Notes: generated by a model not told the origin, from the letters alone. Numbered from the stretch's first letter, positions 22,691 to 34,583 are shown. The stretch: DNA of 64,000 nucleotides from Obelidium mucronatum (GCA_025765595.1 JAIVFH010000007.1:1-64000), one strand, 5' to 3'. Numbers and translations: made by a program.

Positions 22691-22959
22691 CGTAATATAC
22701 TGCTTTTTATTTCTCTTTTTGTGATTTATGGATTTGTGTGTGATTTATGGATTTATCGGCAATAAACTGGTGCTATTTATCGATAAGTTGGTCTGAGCTC
22801 ATTATTGATAAGTAGCTTGGACCAAATTATGCATAAGTAGGCAATTGGCGTCATAAGTAGTTTATTGATAAGTTGCTCATTTTCTACTTTTTGGGGCTGA
22901 ACGGGGCCTTAGTCTTGGATTTTCTGTGAAATATCGTGCTACACTATGTACTTTATTTA

Positions 22960-24002
22960 TTATGGCAGATTATTTACACATATTGCGTTGCGCCTGACAG
23001 GACTTATGCTTCCAACATTGTACTGCTTCCGTCGGTTGCGAATCGATTGCACAAAGAGCGCCAGCACAATTCCCAAGATAATCACTGCTCCACCAACAAG
23101 ACCTATCACTGTTGGGACCCGTATTCCATTATATTCAAGATGATGTTGCTCAGGAACTTGGTTTGGCAGAATAGTGTGAGGATAGAAACTGTTGAAATCG
23201 GTAGGCAAAGAGACTTTTGTTGAAGGTTCGTTAAATTCTGTCGAGAACGCCATGGCGGTGTCTGAGCTAGGTTTAACTTGCGAGTTGGTATCTTTTGCGA
23301 TAGGTGGTGTTACGGTTGTCGATGTCGCTTGAATAATGGAACTGACAGTACCAGCGGGTTGTCGTGTTGAAAAAGATACTGGTATCGTATCAGATGTTTT
23401 CTCTGCTAATTTATTTGTTGTTTGAGGCATCGGCGGTATAACCGACGGTGAGCTTGCTGGCGGTAGTGACGGATTCTCGGTTGATTGTGGGGTATTTGTT
23501 TTAATTGAAGCACGGTCTGTTGAAGTATGAATCGGAAAAGGGACAAAAGTAGGTGATAGAGACAGAGTCTCAGTGGTTGATATTTGTGTGACTTGAGTTG
23601 TAGTATCCGTCTCATCTGTAGCTTCCGCAATTCGGTAAACACTGAAAGAATTGCCAAAAAACCTGATGCCGCAATACATTGATGGTTTGTCAGGACAAGG
23701 ATTCGAGCACCAAGACGCACTTTTCGTCCAACCAACCAAAGAATCAAGACAAACACATCGAACACTCTAATGCTTAGTGGTTAGTGGATCAGTTACGAAT
23801 ATTAGCTTCTACTTACTTTATCAATGTCACTAAATCTTGCAGCAACTATCGAGCTTCTTTCCTTCTGGCATTGAGAGAGGCAACCATGTATTCCAGGAAC
23901 TCCTTGGACATCCAACTTGCTTGGAGAAGGGTAATCAAAACATCCGACGGATACTTGTGCATCCACTAGGCTGATGATTGTCATAAGAACTCCAGCTCTC
24001 AT
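22960..24002 (-). CDS. WSC-domain type I membrane protein
   Basis: Two exons (24002-23817, 23766-22960; 50-nt intron) give 330 residues: a signal peptide (MRAGVLMTIISLVDAQ), one WSC domain (VGCFDYPSP, GCLSQCQKERSSIVAARF, CVCLDSL, CSNPCPDKPSMYCGIRFFGNSFSVYR), a Ser/Thr-rich mucin-like stalk (~90-245), one membrane helix (VIGLVGGAVIILGIVLALFV) and a short basic tail. Known: WSC domains bind glycans, and WSC proteins of yeast sense wall stress through a mucin stalk. A sensor or adhesin role is inferred. The intron sits inside the domain as in its neighbours. The tail lacks the FxPP motif of other members of the cluster. Confidence 0.82.
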
Positions 24003-24102
24003 TCTGCTGGCTTTCTTTTTCTGTCACTTTTCCTCAAAACAAATATAATTTTTGACATGTTTCATCGATAACTTCTTCCCAAAAAATCTGACATATTAGA
24101 TT

Positions 24103-25257
24103 TTAATTATAGCGAAAAAAATCTACTTTCGGTTTTGCAAGTCTTGATGCCCTCTCCGAAGCCGTGGTTTTACTTGTAACAACATCCATGTCCACAACCG
24201 TGGATTCAATGGCCACTGATATTCCAGAATTCCTTCTTCCATAACTAACTGTAGACAATTTCTTGCTGTGTGTGGTGTATTCTTTGTTGCTTGATTCGTA
24301 ACGCTTCCGTTTCATTCGCATTACCCCAAACGCGACAACCAGCAACACAAAACTCGTTGTGGCAATAATTAGAGCTGAACGTGTTGAAGAACTTATATGC
24401 TGCGGGACGGAAGATGATTCGGGCGTTGCCGAGTTGAATGAGAGGTCTTGATTTAGTTTTGATTGTTCCGTGGGCAAGGCGGCAACCGTCCGAGTAAGTA
24501 GAATCGAAAATTTACGTGATTCTGAAGGGGTTTCGGCTGCAGGTATTGCTTTTGATGTTGGGGTAGAGGTATTTGTTGCACTGGGTACAGTGTCAAGAGT
24601 GAGATTGCCGTCATTTGAATTGGCTGGAACAAGCACAGGAGTTTTAAATGATTCTTTAGAAATTGGGTTTGATGTCATTTGTGTGGCTGGATCAGGCGTT
24701 TGTTGACCGTCGGTTTCGGAAGGCATTTGAGTATTCTTTGTTGTTGACGTTGCCGTTAGAGCCAGACTGGTGGGCTTTTGAGATCCTTCTGATGTAGTCA
24801 GAGAGGTTGTTTTCGTGGTAATTGTGGGTGATGGGACTTTTGACGGTCGAATCGTGGCTTTTGGATCAACTTCCACAGCTGTAACCATTTCGTATACACT
24901 GAATGTGCTGGAATCCAGACTTCCACAATCTAAATCAGACCAATCCGGACAAGTGAGAGAGCATCTGCCGGGTACTGAATGCCAATCCTGCCTGGAAAAG
25001 GCTTGGATACAAATGCAGTCAACTCTCTATTTTCAGTTAGAATGGAGGAAAACAGTGAAAAAGTATCCAGTCGAAGTTACCTTTTTTGATGAGTCGTATC
25101 GGATCGCAGCGTGGGAGGAGTTGCATTCCGCAATGCAATCTAATCCACCATTGGTTTGGAAAGCTGATCGTAAGATAGAACTTGTGGAGGTGGAATAACA
25201 GCCAGAATTATCTGCCACCAAAACACCCGCGAGGCACAAGATAACAGCTACTCGCAT
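24103..25257 (-). CDS. WSC-domain type I membrane protein
   Basis: Two exons (25257-25081, 25026-24103; 54-nt intron) give 366 residues: a signal peptide (MRVAVILCLAGVLVADN), a WSC domain (SGCYSTSTS, GLDCIAECNSSHAAIRYD, CICIQAF, CSLTCPDWSDLDCGSLDSSTFSVYE), a long Thr/Ser/Pro stalk, a membrane helix (SALIIATTSFVLLVVAFGVM) and a ~70-residue basic tail. The start at 25257 is chosen because it begins the signal peptide; the frame is open for about 70 codons upstream without coding character. Same strand and layout as the neighbour at 22960-24002. Confidence 0.8.
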
Positions 25258-25980
25258 CAAAGGAATGAAAGTAAAATTTCTCTTCCATGCTTGTTCGACA
25301 GCTGGAATAGAATTTAGTGAAAATCTCATTACATCAAGTTGGGATAAAAACACATTTTTCCATACGAAATACGAATATTTGAAGAATTCGCATTTTAGAA
25401 TAAAATGAACCTCATTAAATGAGTTTATTCTTGGTTGGATGTTGGTAAATCGCAACTTGACAATTCCCACTGTGCTCCCATAAGCGCAAACTGATCCATC
25501 TTTACTATAAACAGATACTAAACCTTGCTCTAATGTTTCTCTTGGATGTTGAATCTGACAGAAGATATAACATGTCTTTTCTAACAGGCGATCCCGAGCT
25601 ATTAGCCAAAATAACTAGCGCTGACTGAAAAGGCATGCCACTGGCGGGTGTTCCCATTTCGGATTTTTTGTAGTTGGGTTGAAACACTCCTCCAAAAATG
25701 ACGGTTTAAGTCACCGCCTTTAATTATATCGGATCTGCTATCTGTCAGAAATAGGATCTGAAACCTTGGATGAAGTTTTTCATTTCTCAAGATCACGGCA
25801 CATTCTGGAAGCTTGTGATAATAACTTGGGTTATTTGCCACCCGCATAGGTAATAGTACCCAACAGAAGATTCAATTCATTGTTTGTTATATAGTTCCGA
25901 AAAATCTTATAACTAAAGACAAGACTATATTATAGAGATTGGATAAAACAGAATTTACAAAAAGTGTAGGCACTACATTT
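25258..25980. other. intergenic, no gene seen
   Basis: About 720 bases upstream of the WSC gene and downstream of the next minus-strand gene. Only weak frames occur. Low GC, no repeat recognised. Confidence 0.45.
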
Positions 25981-26856
25981 CTATGAGCAAACTACTTCAG
26001 GGGGAAGCGGCGTTGGGCTGTATTCCACTTCCTCAATTGTACTCAATCGTTTTCCATCCTTTCTTCTTCCAGATTTTCCTCTTCTTTTCGATTTCATCAT
26101 CTTTCTTGAAACTTTTGGTGGGGACAGTATTGGTAGCGATTGACGATCAGCTTCTGCTCCGCGATGCTGGCTTCTGTCGCGGTCGGCTCCAATGACATCT
26201 TGATAAAGAGACATAGCAATAGGTCCGAGTTCTAAAATAGAAGAATTGATGGAATCTCGCTGCATTTGTTCGTGAAGGAGGGGTGGCACGAATACAGCCT
26301 CTTTCATCTTTGAAGAACTCGATCTGCGGCTTTTCACAAAAAGTAGGAGGGAGAATGCGATAAGCACCAAAGGCGATATAATTATGCCGATCATTGCTGT
26401 GGAAGAAAGTTGAAGGGTGGTAGGTTCAGCTGGGACAAAGCTGGATGTAACAACTCCGCCATTTTCGCCACCTGGTGGCATGAGGACTTTGACCACTTCT
26501 GGGATAATATTCTCAGGAGTGTATTCTGACGCTGTGGGTTGTTGTACTTCATAAGCCCGTTGACTCGTGAATGCTGATTCAGCAGCTTGAGCTGAGTCAA
26601 AGCGAGTTATACTTTCTGGCGTCCCGGTCACTCCCGGAAAAGACGCTACAGAAGTTTGAAACGGGCCTAAAGTACTCTCTGTTGGTGCCGCGTCAACAGT
26701 CCTTGTAGTAGCTGTGGTAGGCTGATCTTCTTGGACCCAAGTACTGCCATGAGAGCTACTGGCAGGGTCCCCAGAGTCTTTTTTCACGGATATAGCCGTA
26801 GTGAAAGCAGAAGCAGGTAAAATAGTTGCTCCAAACAGGCGTCGGACAAGAATCAT
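25981..26856 (-). CDS. type I membrane protein with Ser/Thr stalk and FxPP...LYxDV tail motif
   Basis: A single frame from M at 26856 (MILVRRLFGATILPASAFTT, signal-like) gives 291 residues. The frame is open farther upstream to 27039, but those codons look non-coding; a missing upstream exon carrying a WSC domain is possible. After a Thr/Ser/Pro ectodomain comes a helix (AMIGIIISPLVLIAFSLLLFV), a basic stop-transfer, then FVPPLLHEQ...ELGPIAMSLYQDVI, a pattern shared with three other genes of the cluster, and a Lys/Arg-rich, Pro-rich tail. There is no WSC domain in the visible frame. Probably a relative of the flanking WSC receptors that lost or hides its ectodomain exon. Confidence 0.6.
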   Translation of the reverse strand: MILVRRLFGATILPASAFTTAISVKKDSGDPASSSHGSTWVQEDQPTTATTRTVDAAPTESTLGPFQTSVASFPGVTGTPESITRFDSAQAAESAFTSQRAYEVQQPTASEYTPENIIPEVVKVLMPPGGENGGVVTSSFVPAEPTTLQLSSTAMIGIIISPLVLIAFSLLLFVKSRRSSSSKMKEAVFVPPLLHEQMQRDSINSSILELGPIAMSLYQDVIGADRDRSQHRGAEADRQSLPILSPPKVSRKMMKSKRRGKSGRRKDGKRLSTIEEVEYSPTPLPPEVVCS

Positions 26857-27156
26857 CTGCTTGAAATTTTCTGTTGCATTACAAACTGTTAAAAGTTCGA
26901 CCAACCGAGTAACATGAGCAATAAAAATGATTGGTTTATTCCGAAATGGAAACCGTCTATACGTACGAGTTAAAAAAGAAGAGATAGCATAATAGGATTC
27001 TATAAATGAGTGAAAAATGCAACTCCAAGTCCCAGCCAATGGATGATGAAAATCTTGAAATAAAAAAGTAAAAGGAGAACAAATGAGGGTGGAATGATCC
27101 CTGTATGCAGTGTGTGTGATGCGTGGCCATAATAAATGAGTGCAGGTTGTTACGAC

Positions 27157-27576
27157 TTATGCAATGACAACAACATCTCGGTAGAGACTCTCGACAACGT
27201 CCCCAAAAACGCACACTTCGTTTTCAGAACTCAAGAGTTGAAGCGGCGGTGGCACGAATATTGCCTCCACTTGTTTTGGACTCTTGGCAGTCTTGAGCCA
27301 AACAGCAGCGCCAACGGACACTACGAGGGCTACGGAAGCAATGCTGGCAGCCAAAAGACCGGAAGATAGCGCAATTGAAGACTGGCCCACAGCTGTGGCT
27401 TGATTCGCAGCGAGCACATTCAACGAAATGTCTCTTGGTTGGTGCTTGTAAATATCCACGGTCTCCAAGTTAAGACTTCCAACCGCTTCTTCATCCAGTA
27501 ATCGCAGCGGAGCAGCCAAGACAGAAGAGAGGCAAAAGACTGCGGCAGCTGAAGCGAAAGTTGTGAATTGGTGCAT
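27157..27576 (-). CDS. small single-pass membrane protein with FxPP...LYxDV tail motif
   Basis: 139 residues in one exon: a signal peptide (MHQFTTFASAAAVFCLSSVLA), a ~55-residue ectodomain without cysteines, a membrane helix (GLLAASIASVALVVSVGAAVWL), and a short cytoplasmic tail FVPPPLQLL...FGDVVESLYRDVVVIA. The tail matches the pattern in genes at 25981, 30215 and 34584. It faces the sulfatase gene across a ~390-base divergent spacer. Function unknown. The conserved tail suggests a shared intracellular partner. Confidence 0.62.
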   Translation of the reverse strand: MHQFTTFASAAAVFCLSSVLAAPLRLLDEEAVGSLNLETVDIYKHQPRDISLNVLAANQATAVGQSSIALSSGLLAASIASVALVVSVGAAVWLKTAKSPKQVEAIFVPPPLQLLSSENEVCVFGDVVESLYRDVVVIA

Positions 27577-27966
27577 TTCCCCTTATTTTGGCGTCAGACA
27601 CGATTTAATCTAAAAGTCTTTTTTTTGCCAACAGTGTTTTATCGCCTTTACGGAAGACAGCCACAACACTGCCACGTTATTGGCACTTTTATCTTTGAAA
27701 TTGATTAATTGAATTGATTGGCTGCTGTTGATGTGGTTATTGAGTCTTTTTCATTGCTCCCGTCACACTGAAATGTCCTTGATCGAACGTGACCACATCA
27801 GACCTCACGAAAACAGTGAGCTATGAGCAGCCAGAAAACAGAAAATGCTCAGGCTACATTCGAACCATAAGTTCTATTTTCGACTTGTTAGTACATGACG
27901 ATATCCCACGGGCATCAACATATAAAAACTTCGACTTGAAAAAATCAATGATTTCAAAGCGTAAAT

Positions 27967-30019
27967 ATGAAGCTAGCGACTCTTTTAACCACATGCACCT
28001 TCATTTCGATAGTCGATGCTGGTGCTTGTTTTTCAGGTCCGATCCGTCCGACTTTTCTCGCTCCTTCAGCTTCATCCACATCAAATAATACTTCAAGCGG
28101 AGGCCAGGGTGGAATCAAAAGCAATCTCCAGGTGCAAGTCGAATTCCCAGAATCCAAGACCGAAACAGCGACCAAAGAAACGCCGAAACGCCCAAACATT
28201 ATCTTCCTCTTGACGGATGATCAGGATCTCCACCTTAATTCGCTGCAATACATGCCTCTTGTCAAGAAGCACTTGATTGATAAAGGAACTACATTCAAGA
28301 ACCATTTTGTTACGTCCGCCATCTGCTGTCCCAGTCGAGTTTCTGTATTGAAGGGGCAGTTTGCACACAACACAAAATTTACTGATGTTTTTGGAGAGTT
28401 TGGTGAGTACAATCAAAGGAACTTTTTCATCCTAACTTGAGATATTCTTGAACAGGTGGTTATGACAAATTTATTCGGGAGGGCTTGAACAACGAATATC
28501 TTCCAAAATGGCTTCAACGCGCTGGTTATTCGACATACTACGTTGGAAAGTTGATTAATGGATACGGTCGAGAAAATTACCATCAAACTCCTGGTGGATG
28601 GACCGACTTTGACGTTCTTGTGCATCCATACATTTATGATAACTTTCATCCTGTATTTGCAAAGAATGGAGAGAAGCTGGAAGACTTTGATGGAGAGTTT
28701 CAAGTGGATGTAATTCGTGAGAAAGGTAAAACGGGTCGGATTTTTTAGCGCCATCTTCAATACTTATCGCGTTGTAGCTCTCAACATTCTCACCGACGCT
28801 CTTAAGGCTGTAGACGAGAAACCTTTCTTTCTCTATATTGCTCCAACAGCACCCCACACGGAAGTCCTTTTCAACAACAGGGGCCAAAATGTCGACGGCC
28901 CAGATACGAAACCATACCAAACCAAATCCATGTTTACTGAGCCACTTCCTGCCAAACGCCACGAACATCTCTTTTCTGCCGAGAAGATTCCGCGCCGCGA
29001 AAGCTTCAACGCGGCTGATGTTAGTGGCAAACCGCGATACATTTCGCAGCTGCCGTTGCTGAACGATGAGGTAGAAGTGTTAAGAAACTGTTATTCGAAT
29101 GTCACCTAAAGCCAATCTGAGCGCAGGAAGTCGACACGCTTGACCACTGGCACAGACAGCGTCTGCGCACATTGCAGTCCGTTGACGAGCTTCTCGATGC
29201 AGTTGTGCGCAAAGTCGAAGAAGCGGGCCAAGCCGACAACACGTACATTTTCTATTCCTCGGACAACGGCTTCCACTTGGGTCTGCATCGACTAAACGCT
29301 GGGAAGACAACGCCGTATGAAGACGATATCAATGTTCCGTTTATCGTCCGGGGTCCCGGGGTCGCTCAAGGCGCTGTCCGCACAGAATCTTCCACCCACA
29401 CTGATATTGCGCCCACCTTTCTAAAGATTGCCGGTGCTGAAAACCTGGCCTACGATTTCGACGGAACTCCAATTCCGATTCACTCCCAGGATCCACAAGA
29501 GCCAAATCGTGAATCTTTTGCGGTGGAGTTTTGGAGGCCAGGTGGTGGTGAACTTTTCCGTGTTGCGAATGCGGACGAGAATGTGTATCGGTCAGCACGG
29601 ATTGTGGGATCGACATACTCGTACCTTTATACTGTTTGGTGCACTGGTAGGTTCTTTTGTGAAGACAGTTTCATGCAGCATCTACTAACTGGTTCGAAAC
29701 AGGCCATCACGAGCTCTACGATAATATCAAAGACCCCGAACAGCTTAAAAATATCTACAAAAACGCGCCGATTTCTCTTTTGAATCGTCTCGATGCATTG
29801 GTGGTGGTCTTAAAAGACTGTGCAGGAAAAGAATGTTCTTCTCCGTGGAATAACTTACATCCGGCAGGAAATGTCAAGAACCTTGGAGACGCACTTAACC
29901 GAGAGTTCGATGCCTTTTACAAGACCACCAAGCGCTTGAAGATCAAGGAATGCCTTAACGGATTTTACCCCGCAAACGAAATTCTTGTGGCAGCCTTGGA
30001 ATCCCATGTTGAAGAATAA
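27967..30019 (+). CDS. secreted sulfatase (arylsulfatase / glucosamine-6-sulfatase-like)
   Basis: Five exons (27967-28402, 28456-28725, 28778-29070, 29127-29646, 29703-30019; introns 52-56 nt) give 611 residues. A signal peptide is followed by a Ser-rich linker and a type I sulfatase domain: RPNIIFLLTDDQD with the metal-binding Asp pair (84-85), CCPSR (120-124) with the Cys converted to formylglycine in the family, YVGKLINGYG, FFLYIAPTAPHTE, and YSSDNGFHLGLHRL with the C-terminal metal ligands. It should cleave sulfate esters from sugars or phenols outside the cell. All expected catalytic residues are visible. It sits in the midst of the WSC cluster, which fits work on sulfated polysaccharides, but that link is inference. 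Confidence 0.88.
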
Positions 30020-30214
30020 TTTGTGAGATAACTAAGGTTTTATAGATAACTTTGGAAGATAAAACAGAATAAACATAGATTGGTTGGAAAAAAGATATTG
30101 AAGTACAAAATCGAATCTTCCCTTGTAACAAAATTTTATGTTGCTTGTTACACATCGCGCCTCATTGAATCATTTCATTAAGAAACTCAAAACATTCGCA
30201 TTGACCGCACAAGA

Positions 30215-31216
30215 ATGATTCTCACTTTTCCGATACTACTTCTCTTGCATCCGCTTCTGGTTCACTCTGAATCCTATCAACCAAAGACACCACAAAATCA
30301 ATTCATTGGGTGCTATCAGACGGCATTGGTAGAGAAAACTACCGATGGCATTGTTGAATGTTTCGAACAATGTACTCAGAAAGGAAAGCCTGTTGTAGGG
30401 GCTCGATGGGATGACGACTTGGAGGTGGCTCTACATATATGGGATTTTTCGTCCAGACACTTAAATCCGATACTATACTCACAGACTGTAAGGTGCACTT
30501 GTGGTGGAATAATTTCGGATTTTCGAAAGTTGGCTTTCTCTTGCGATCAAGAATGTCCCGATGAAACAGAAACAGATTGGACCTGTGGGAAAGAGAACAA
30601 CAGTTATGCGTTCAGGTAAAGGTCAGATGTAGTTCAACGAAGAGCATACTGACAACGAAATATTATGAATAGCGTGTACAGCTTGACGCCGATCACTATA
30701 ATATCTGCTGGCCAGATTCCCAATTCATCTCCCCGCACAGTTCAAACCACTGCAAAGCCTGGGACAAATGTGAACTCTGAATCTGGAATATCTGCAAATC
30801 AATCAGGTCAAAACAATTCAAGCAATCCTACTGTCAATCCACCAACATCAGCATCAATTAATCCAGTTGATTCGGGATCATCGGCAAACAATATAAAAAT
30901 ACCCATCATCATTGTGGGAGCTGGATTAACTGCTGCATTTCTTGGGGCACTGGGATTCTTTGTCTATCGCGCTCACTCTCAGAAACGCCTTATGATTATA
31001 ACTGCGGCACCTGCAGAAAACCGTAAAACCCTGATGCAGCGAATGTCGATGAGAGCAGTTGATAACCAAAGCTTTACACCACCACTGTATGCATTACCAG
31101 ACGATGCACCAGCTTCGACACTTTGTCGATTTAACGAAGATGTGGAAGCTTTATACTTTGACACCTTAAGCCACGTGGATTCATCGCGGAGTGTTCTTGA
31201 TGAGCAGGAGTGTTGA
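30215..31216 (+). CDS. WSC-domain type I membrane protein with FxPP...LYxDT tail motif
   Basis: Three exons (30215-30424, 30485-30615, 30673-31216; introns 60 and 57 nt) give 294 residues: a signal peptide (MILTFPILLLLHPLLVHS), one WSC domain (IGCYQTALVEKT, ECFEQCTQKGKPVVGARW, CTCGGIISD, CDQECPDETETDWTCG, YAFSVYSL), a Ser/Asn/Pro stalk, a helix (PIIIVGAGLTAAFLGALGFFV) and a tail with FTPPLYALPDD...FNEDVEALYFDTL. It links the WSC group to the tail-motif group: one protein has both. Confidence 0.78.
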
Positions 31217-31330
31217 TGAACAGTAGAAATCTAGCCATTCTAGAAATAAAAGAGTAACCCAAGAATGCATTTACGACTAATTTAATGTGATATGGGCTTG
31301 ACTTCTTTTTATCAAATTTAATATTGAAGG

Positions 31331-32328
31331 ATGCTGCTGTCACTTGTCGCCTTCTCCGTCCTTGCCAGTGCCCAGTCGTATCTTGGCTGCTTTCGATCAA
31401 ATCCAGCTGAATCATTTCCAGTGACGGGCGAAAAGCAATGTCTCAGCAATTGCGTTCAGCGAGGGAAGTCCCTGGCTGCGTTATCCATCCGATCCACTGC
31501 CATGAACGATACGGTATGCGCTGTATCATTAGAAGCATAGTTTAACAATAACCCCGCTGTAGTTAAGCAGCTGTTTTTGCTCCTCGACAATGAGTGACTT
31601 TGATCAGATTGGGCAATACTGTGGAGTGATGTGTCTTGATAATGACAGCTACGCTTGCGGCCGAGAGAATTCCACAGTAGATTACAGGTAGGCAACGCTT
31701 TGATTTCCTTTCCCTATTGACCAAACTATTCGCAGTGTTTACTCAAACATTGGCCCGATGTTTTCTCAGGCATCCATCAACTTCTACACTTCGCTTCAAT
31801 TGAATCAATCATACCCATTTATTTCTCATTCTGCGGGCTGCTATACACATTCCCGATCTGGAGCTGAAATTTCTGGAGCGAGTGAGTGCATTGGAGTTTG
31901 TGAAAAGGAATCATCCCTCATTGCCGCTGTTCGCTATGATTTGAACTCAAAGGTGATTTCATGTAACTAGTAGTCCTGTACACTAATCGACTTTCTCTAC
32001 CGAATAGAAATTATACTGTTCATGCAGCAACAACCCATCTGAGTTCCGCAATGATGGGATGTATTGTGGTATTCCATGTCCCGATTCTACCCAAACTTTA
32101 ATGTCTTGTGGGTCAACAAGCCGTGACACAACATTCAGCGTTTATTCCCAAAAGGGTGTAGTCTTTCCGGCAAGCAGCGATACTGGTTCTGGGTTTGCTT
32201 CCAGTGCTTATTTTATCACATCTTCGGTGGCAGGAGGCATCTGCTCCGTCTGCCTGGCTATCGCAGCATATGGATACTATGCCAAGAAAAAACAGCGGGA
32301 AGCTCAGACCGCGTTTGAAACACTCTAA
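31331..32328 (+). CDS. membrane protein with two WSC domains
   Basis: Four exons (31331-31513, 31563-31687, 31736-31952, 32008-32328) give 281 residues: a signal peptide (MLLSLVAFSVLASAQ), WSC domain 1 (YLGCFRSNP, QCLSNCVQRGKSLAALS, SCFCSS, YCGVMCLDNDSYACG), WSC domain 2 (AGCYTHSRSG, ECIGVCEKESSLIAAVRYD, YCSCSNN, YCGIPCPDSTQTLMSCG, FSVYSQ), a short linker, one helix (ITSSVAGGICSVCLAIAAYGYY) and a short basic tail. Exons 2 and 3 have exactly the same lengths (125 and 217 nt) as in the next gene, so the two are tandem duplicates. Confidence 0.8.
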
Positions 32329-32517
32329 TTCAGCTTCAAATGGCTGTATTACGAATTATTCTATTAAATCAATTCCAATAAAATCTAATCTAACTGAAAT
32401 AGAATTTTGCCGAACCAGTTGATGACATTTTTACGAAAGAAATCATGAAAAAAAAAGCAAGTTTACCGCATCAAAAATCTCCAGTTTCATAACAGAAAAA
32501 AAGGTCATTAGAAATCC

Positions 32518-34346
32518 ATGGGCATCTTGCACACTGTTGTCCTACTGGTTGTGGTGGTGTCTGTCTCAGCCCAAACATACTTGGGATGTTTCAGATCCCT
32601 CTCCATCAACACTTTCGAGACTCTCGGCGCAAAGCAGTGTATCAGCACATGTATAAACCGCAATGACACTATGGCCGCTGTGTCATCACGGCAGAATGAA
32701 ACTGTAATTATTTGGGCAACAGTTCCACCTGTCAAACTAACGCTTTATTATTCAGACCAGCAATTGCTTCTGTTCGTCAAACAGAAGAGACTTTGAGCAA
32801 ATCGGGCAGTATTGTGGTGTCAAATGCATTGATCTTGATGGATTTGCTTGCGGGCGAATGGGGTTCTCAATTGACTTCAGGTGAATACTTTGATAGCCCA
32901 ATGAACTCAACTCATTTCACCGAATTCAGCGTATACTCAAATATTTCGCTTGTATTCTCCCGGCCTATTGCGACTATGTACCAATCCATGGAACTCAACG
33001 ACACCCGCCCATTTATTTCGCGATCAGCGGGTTGCTTATCGACTTCGAACCGCGGATCGGAAGTTGAAAGCTCCGCAGAATGTATTGGCGTGTGCGAGCA
33101 GCAATCAGCCTTAATTGCAGGAGTTCGGTATGACGAGGATTCTCAGGTGCTGATCAAACTTCCACACATGATTTTCGCATTTAACCCCAATCTTGAATCG
33201 CAGAAATATTACTGTGTTTGTAGCTACAAACCGACGGATTTCAAGAACGAAGGATGGTCCTGTGGCCTTCGATGTCCAGATTCTCCCCAAACCGGAATGA
33301 CTTGCGGCTCAGCTGGAAGAAACTCAACATTTACGGTGTATTCTCAACCAAATGTAGATTTCAGTCCCACACAGCTGAAGCTCTCGCCAATGAATGCGAC
33401 TCCAGGAAACCTACCTTCGACCCAACCAACCAATACTAATGAATCAGGGCTCAACTTCAATCTTGCTACGGCGCCTGCTGTCGCTGGTGTTACTGCTATA
33501 TTGGTTGCTATCGCTGCGGCCGGTCTTTATGTCTCCAAAAACCGCCGCAAGTCCCCTGAAACAGAATCTGCCCTTCCACCACCACAGTCGCCACCATCAC
33601 CAACTCCATCTAAGTCTTTCGAGAATGTTCTGCCTCTGTCTGGTGTCATGGGAGCTCGGGATACTCAGCCATCTCAGACACTTCAGCGGCTGAGAAATAT
33701 TCCACCCAGATTAATCATTATTCCGCCTCCGCCAGCAATTTCACCAACAATTTCCTCACAAACCATGCGCCGCTCGCCATTAAAAAGTGGAGCAACACCA
33801 CGGAGTCAATCACACAAACGAGTCTCATTCGCTCCAAAACCGCTCTACAGACACTCAACCTCATCTCTTTCTTCAACCAATTCAGAATCCCCTACCATCG
33901 AACTTCAATTGCACTCACATTCTAGAATAGATGCGGAAAATCAGCGAAACATCATTTCGTCATCGCGGCTTTTGAGTATGTTATCTGGAGAATGCGAGTT
34001 TCCTTCCCAGCGACATTCAATAGATTCTCTCTACTCCACTGGGTCTGAAGGTGTCGATTATCCGACTCAAGTTCAGCAATCTCAAATTATTCAAATGCTT
34101 TCCGACGATTCGGAATATTTTACAGCTTCTGATACGGGATCTGTTCTTTCTATTGGGTCTTCGGCCTCAGAAGGATCTGTGGAGTTTGACACGAAAAGGT
34201 CACCTCTTATTCGCGTCTTATCAGATTCAGAAAAATCTGTTACTCGGTTATTAATGGCTCGCAAAAATGAACCGCGGCCTGTGCTTCCAACAATTCGCCC
34301 CTCTTCAGAACTTCGTCTGGAAATTACTTCTGATTCGGAATATTAG
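32518..34346 (+). CDS. double-WSC membrane protein with long Ser-rich cytoplasmic tail
   Basis: Four exons (32518-32703, 32756-32880, 32930-33146, 33204-34346) give 556 residues. The signal peptide and two WSC domains match the upstream paralogue. A stalk and helix (APAVAGVTAILVAIAAAGLYV) lead to a ~280-residue cytoplasmic tail full of Ser, Pro and Thr. The tail carries repeated blocks LLSMLSGECEF, IIQMLSDDSEYF, LIRVLSDSEK and a final SDSEY, a likely docking or kinase-site repeat (inference). The third intron (57 nt) has no stop and keeps frame, so a retained-intron isoform is possible. The tail is absent from the paralogue. Confidence 0.78.
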
Positions 34347-34583
34347 TGAAAGACACTTTGCATTATTAGACACTCCTCTTAGATTTTATCTAATTCATTA
34401 TTAGTTCCTCTATTTGTAATAAAATCTATTTTGGTAATAATTCTCGGCTGAAGTTTAGAGTGCAACCAGAATGGGCTTTTCACGCTCAAGCCAATAATTA
34501 GCATAAGAGTAGAGTGGTAGGGTGGCTCATAGAGAGTCATATTTAGTTGGTGGCACTCAGGTCCTGAACAACTTGACAAAACC

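Larger units (their letters stand above)
18939..22908. mobile_element. PIF/Harbinger-like DNA transposon (outer element)
   Basis: Perfect 16-bp terminal inverted repeats GGCCCCGTTCAGCCCC (18939-18954) and its complement (22893-22908) bound 3970 bases. Both sides are flanked by TTA (18936-18938 and 22909-22911), the 3-bp target duplication typical of PIF/Harbinger elements. Sub-terminal copies of ATAAGTAGCTTAT-like sequence lie near 21191-21300 and 22780-22880. No intact transposase was recognised, so the class rests on ends and duplication. A second element is nested inside at 19020-21188. The left end abuts the start codon of the YfaP-like gene. Confidence 0.8.
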
